A DNA stretch of 6,833 nucleotides from Pseudomonadota bacterium (GTDB lineage Bacteria > Pseudomonadota > Alphaproteobacteria > Rhodospirillales > 2-02-FULL-58-16): contig JADFHR010000177.1 in the NCBI GenBank assembly GCA_022567015.1, forward strand, positions 1 through 6,833, written 5' to 3'. The translations under genes were made by a program, and so were the position numbers. Positions 4,523 through 6,833 of this stretch are shown in pieces (position 1 is the first letter of the stretch; each line of letters begins with the position of its first letter). The notes under the pieces are model-generated. The model did no database searches. It was given only the letters and a program-made list of their open reading frames with translations, and was not told the origin of the DNA.

Positions 4523-5473
4523 GGACGGCCAACGCATCTTCACGGCGCCGGCGACCTCTTCTTGGGAAAGGTCGGCCAGGCGCTCCCTGCGCACGATGGT
4601 CACGTCCGGGCCGCGCTGGGCGCACAGCGCGGGGTCGGACTCGTGGGAGTACAGAACCACGCACGGACACCCGGCGGCGGCGATCAGGTGCATGGGTCCG
4701 GTGTCGTTGCCGACGGCGCAGACGGCGCCGCGGGCCAACTGGACGATGTCCGCCAGGTCCGTTTCCCCGGCCAGGGTGCGCACCTGCGCGCAGGCGGCGC
4801 GCACCGCGTCCATAACGCCGCCCTCGGCCGCCGTGCCGAGCACGACCGGTTCGATCCCTTGCCCGGCGAACCACCGCGCCAGGGCGCCATAGCGGTCCGC
4901 CGGCCAGCGCTTCGCCGGGCGGTGGCGCGCCCCCCCCGCCACCAGGAGCGCGTAACGGTCGGGCAATCCGAAACGCGCCGTGTCGGCCGCGATCCGGGAC
5001 AGGTCCGGGGCCGGCACATGGGCGATCGCGGCGACGCGCAGTTGTTCCGCCTGGCGGTCCAGGGTGTGCAGGAAATCCCGGCCGGGATTGGCGTGGGGGT
5101 GCGAGCAGCCCCGGGCGACGCCCGACCATTCCGGATACGGGCCCGGCCAGAACAGGCGCAGATAGAACGAACTCCGCCCCGACGTCTGCAGGTCGTAGAC
5201 CCGCCGGAAGCCGCCCCGGCGCAGGCGCCGGCGCAGGTCCAGCCATTTGCCCACGTCGAGCCCCCCGGGGCGGCCGTCGGTCCACACGGCGTCGAAATAT
5301 CCCGTGGCGGCGGCGAAGTCGGCATACGGCCCGGTGGTGAGAAGGGTGATATGGGCGCCTTCGGCGGCGCCGTGATGGCGGCGGATGGCGGCGAACGGCC
5401 CCAGGGCCTGGACGAAATCGCCAAGCGCCCCCAGCTTGATCACCAGGATCCGGGAGCCCGGCCCCTCGGCCAT
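4508..5473 (-). CDS. GT9-family heptosyltransferase-like glycosyltransferase
   Basis: The 321 residues match the ADP-heptose:LPS heptosyltransferase family (GT9, GT-B fold), which adds heptose to the LPS inner core on the cytoplasmic face of the inner membrane. The N-terminal ILVIKLGALGDFVQALGPF (9-27) holds the family's GxxGD motif with the likely catalytic base D19. The C-terminal half has the donor-binding blocks GGARHRPAKRWPADRY (180-195, including K188) and GNDTGPMHL (255-263), then SDPALCAQRG. The ATG at 5473 shares its A with the GT4 stop (TGATG), indicating translational coupling. The same frame stays open upstream to about 6331, but the motifs begin at this ATG and that extension is a GC-bias shadow of the GT4 gene. 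The family is certain. The donor and acceptor (heptose I, II or another sugar) cannot be fixed from sequence, so I give no symbol. Confidence 0.93.
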   Translation of the reverse strand: MAEGPGSRILVIKLGALGDFVQALGPFAAIRRHHGAAEGAHITLLTTGPYADFAAATGYFDAVWTDGRPGGLDVGKWLDLRRRLRRGGFRRVYDLQTSGRSSFYLRLFWPGPYPEWSGVARGCSHPHANPGRDFLHTLDRQAEQLRVAAIAHVPAPDLSRIAADTARFGLPDRYALLVAGGARHRPAKRWPADRYGALARWFAGQGIEPVVLGTAAEGGVMDAVRAACAQVRTLAGETDLADIVQLARGAVCAVGNDTGPMHLIAAAGCPCVVLYSHESDPALCAQRGPDVTIVRRERLADLSQEEVAGAVKMRWPSLTGR

Positions 5474-6696
5474 CAGGACGCCGCTTTCAGGTGCAGGACC
5501 TCGTTGTAAACCTCCAGCGTCTTGGCACACATGGCGTGCTTGGTAAAGTTCGCGCGGATGTTGGCGGTGGCCTTTTCGGCCAGGCGTTTGCGCGCCGGCT
5601 CCTTGAGGTCGAGCACCCGGTCGATGGCGGCGGACAGGGCATCGGCGTCGCCGGGCGGGACCAGCCAGCCGGTTTCCCCCTCGATGACGGTCTCCCGCGC
5701 TCCCCCGTGGTCGGTGGCGACGACGGGACGGCCAAGGGCCTGGGCCTCGATCACCACCCGTCCAAAGGCCTCGGGGTCGGTGGAGGCGGAAACGACGACG
5801 TCGGTGAGCATGTAGGCCGCCGGCATGTCGTCGCAGTGGTCCAGGATGCGGACGATCTGGCCCAGGTCGTGCTCGTGCACCAGGGCCTCCAACTGGCGGC
5901 GGTACCGGGTGCGGCCCTGGTCGGACCCCACCACCAGACAGCAGATGTCGCGCCGCTTGAGCTTGGCGATGGCCTGGATAAAGACCGTGTGCCCTTTCCA
6001 GCGGGTGAGCCGGCCGGGCAGCATGACCACCGGCGCCCCGTCGGTCAGGCGCCACTGGTTGGCCAGCGCCACCACCCGTTCGACGCTGATCTTCCGGGTG
6101 TCGAAGCGCTCCAGGTCGACGCCCCGGTGGATGACGCGGATGCGCGACGCCGGTACCCCGTAAATCTGCCGGATGTGCCCGGCAATGAACCCGGATATGG
6201 CGATCACCCGCTCGCCGCGGGTCATCACCCGGTTGTAGCGGTGCTTGAACCAGTTGGGCGCCGAATAGGTTCCGTGGAAGGTGGTGATGAAATGCCGGCC
6301 CGTCCTTTTGGCGGCGAAATAGGCGCTCCACGCGGGCGCCCGCGAGCGGGCGTGCACGATGTCCACGCCCTGGTCGGTAATCAGCCGGGCCAGGCGGCCG
6401 ACATTGGCGTGGACGACCAACGGGTTCTTGCTGTGCAGCGGCAGGGTGTGATGCTCGGCGCCGACCCGCTTCAGGTCGTGCACCAGCGGCCCGCCGGACG
6501 AGGCCACCAGGGCGCGGCCGCCGGCCTCGACGACGGCCCCGGCGATCTCCACCGCGCCCCGCTCCACACCGCCGCCGGCGCCGAAGGCCGGCAGCACCTG
6601 AAGCACGGTCGCCATGCGCCCCGCCGACGGGCCGTCCCCGCCAGAGGTCCGTTCCTCGCCGGCGGCGATGGTGGTACTCTCCGTCTTCCCGTTCAT
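5473..6696 (-). CDS. GT4-family glycosyltransferase, probably LPS core or surface glycan
   Basis: The 407 residues have the GT-B layout. The N-terminal Rossmann domain starts near TVLQVLPAFGAGGGVERG (30-47), with VHARSRAPAW at 114-123. The C-terminal donor domain has GRLTRWKGH (228-236, with K234), the EX7E pair E309/E317 in PEAFGRVVIEAQA, and GGARETVIEGETGWLVPPGD (331-350). Enzymes of this kind retain the anomeric configuration of a nucleotide-sugar donor. The 1-nt overlap with the GT9 gene suggests joint work on the LPS core. ATG 6696 is chosen because GAGG lies 8 nt upstream; Met28 (6615) would also keep the whole fold. The frame stays open upstream to an ATG at 6729, but that codon is inside the repeat and would add a repeat-encoded MISDPWY leader, so I reject it. 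The Shine-Dalgarno abuts the repeat at 6709, so any promoter lies in or beyond the repeat. Confidence 0.92.
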   Translation of the reverse strand: MNGKTESTTIAAGEERTSGGDGPSAGRMATVLQVLPAFGAGGGVERGAVEIAGAVVEAGGRALVASSGGPLVHDLKRVGAEHHTLPLHSKNPLVVHANVGRLARLITDQGVDIVHARSRAPAWSAYFAAKRTGRHFITTFHGTYSAPNWFKHRYNRVMTRGERVIAISGFIAGHIRQIYGVPASRIRVIHRGVDLERFDTRKISVERVVALANQWRLTDGAPVVMLPGRLTRWKGHTVFIQAIAKLKRRDICCLVVGSDQGRTRYRRQLEALVHEHDLGQIVRILDHCDDMPAAYMLTDVVVSASTDPEAFGRVVIEAQALGRPVVATDHGGARETVIEGETGWLVPPGDADALSAAIDRVLDLKEPARKRLAEKATANIRANFTKHAMCAKTLEVYNEVLHLKAAS

Positions 6697-6708
6697 GCTT
6701 CCGACCTC

Positions 6709-6833
6709 ATACCAAGGGTCGCTGATCATGACTCATAGAGATCGCGTAGGCGGCTCGTCGGGCAGGAGGAAAGTTGCAGGCGATGCCCCGCATCGTCAAA
6801 ACTTTTCGACGCCCTCCGACGGGCCGCATACGC
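6709..6833 (-). repeat. Truncated copy C of the palindromic repeat (right end plus hairpin 2)
   Basis: Reverse-complemented, this matches the right part of the complete element (1750-1874): hairpin 2, including the arms GCGTATGCGGCCCGTCGG and CCGACGAGCCGCCTACGC, the AACTTTCC arm and the GCATCG tip, then the terminus ending GATCAGCGACCCTTGGTAT. It has small substitutions and indels relative to 1582-1874. The window edge cuts it, so hairpin 1 should lie beyond base 6833. It has the same orientation as copy A and is inverted relative to the central copy. It lies immediately upstream of the GT4 ribosome-binding site. Confidence 0.9.

Noticed and set aside
5474..6331. N-terminal extension of the GT9 frame to give a 607-residue fusion protein
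   Set aside because: The extension overlaps the intact GT4 gene out of frame and is Arg/Pro/Gly-rich without motifs. All GT9 motifs begin right after the coupled ATG at 5473.
5491..6738. 415-codon plus-strand frame opposite the GT4 gene, and 315-codon frame (4562-5509) opposite the GT9 gene
   Set aside because: Both are GC-bias shadows of well-supported glycosyltransferase genes and have no family resemblance.

Overview
The window is GC-rich chromosomal DNA that reads as an alphaproteobacterium, most likely a Rhodospirillales-type Gram-negative. Four things support this: the sequences of the ribosomal proteins and IF-3, an LPS-type heptosyltransferase, a short alphaproteobacterial-style CheZ, and strong GC bias at third codon positions. 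The placement is inferred from reading the proteins, not from a database match.

Apart from one gene, everything is transcribed right to left (minus strand). In transcription order the genes are: a GT4 glycosyltransferase (6696-5473); a GT9 heptosyltransferase-like protein overlapping it by 1 nt (5473-4508); thrS (4455-2536), with its own promoter inside the end of the GT9 gene; infC (2410-1874), which starts on the rare codon AUC; then, after about 1.1 kb, rpmI (780-583) and rplT (562-197), which have their own promoter, a 5' hairpin and a terminator. The two glycosyltransferases probably build LPS core or a similar surface glycan. The other four minus-strand genes form the classical thrS-infC-rpmI-rplT translation cluster.

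That cluster is split between infC and rpmI. The gap holds one plus-strand gene, a compact CheZ-type CheY-P phosphatase (981-1376) with a DLTGQ catalytic motif and a FliM-like CheY-binding tail, followed by a repeat block (1524-1874).

The most unusual feature is a roughly 293-bp palindromic repeat family. The complete copy (1582-1874) has 26-bp terminal inverted repeats with one mismatch, enclosing two separate long imperfect hairpins, so one strand could fold as a three-way junction. A 58-bp end fragment is tandemly duplicated next to it. Truncated copies of the same element occupy both window edges (1-125 and 6709-6833), both in the opposite orientation to the central copy. The element carries no coding capacity that I can defend. 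Its termini lie exactly against gene signals: the infC stop codon and the ribosome-binding site of the GT4 gene. It could be a non-autonomous mobile element or a large REP/BIME-like intergenic palindrome. I do not recognise it as a named family.
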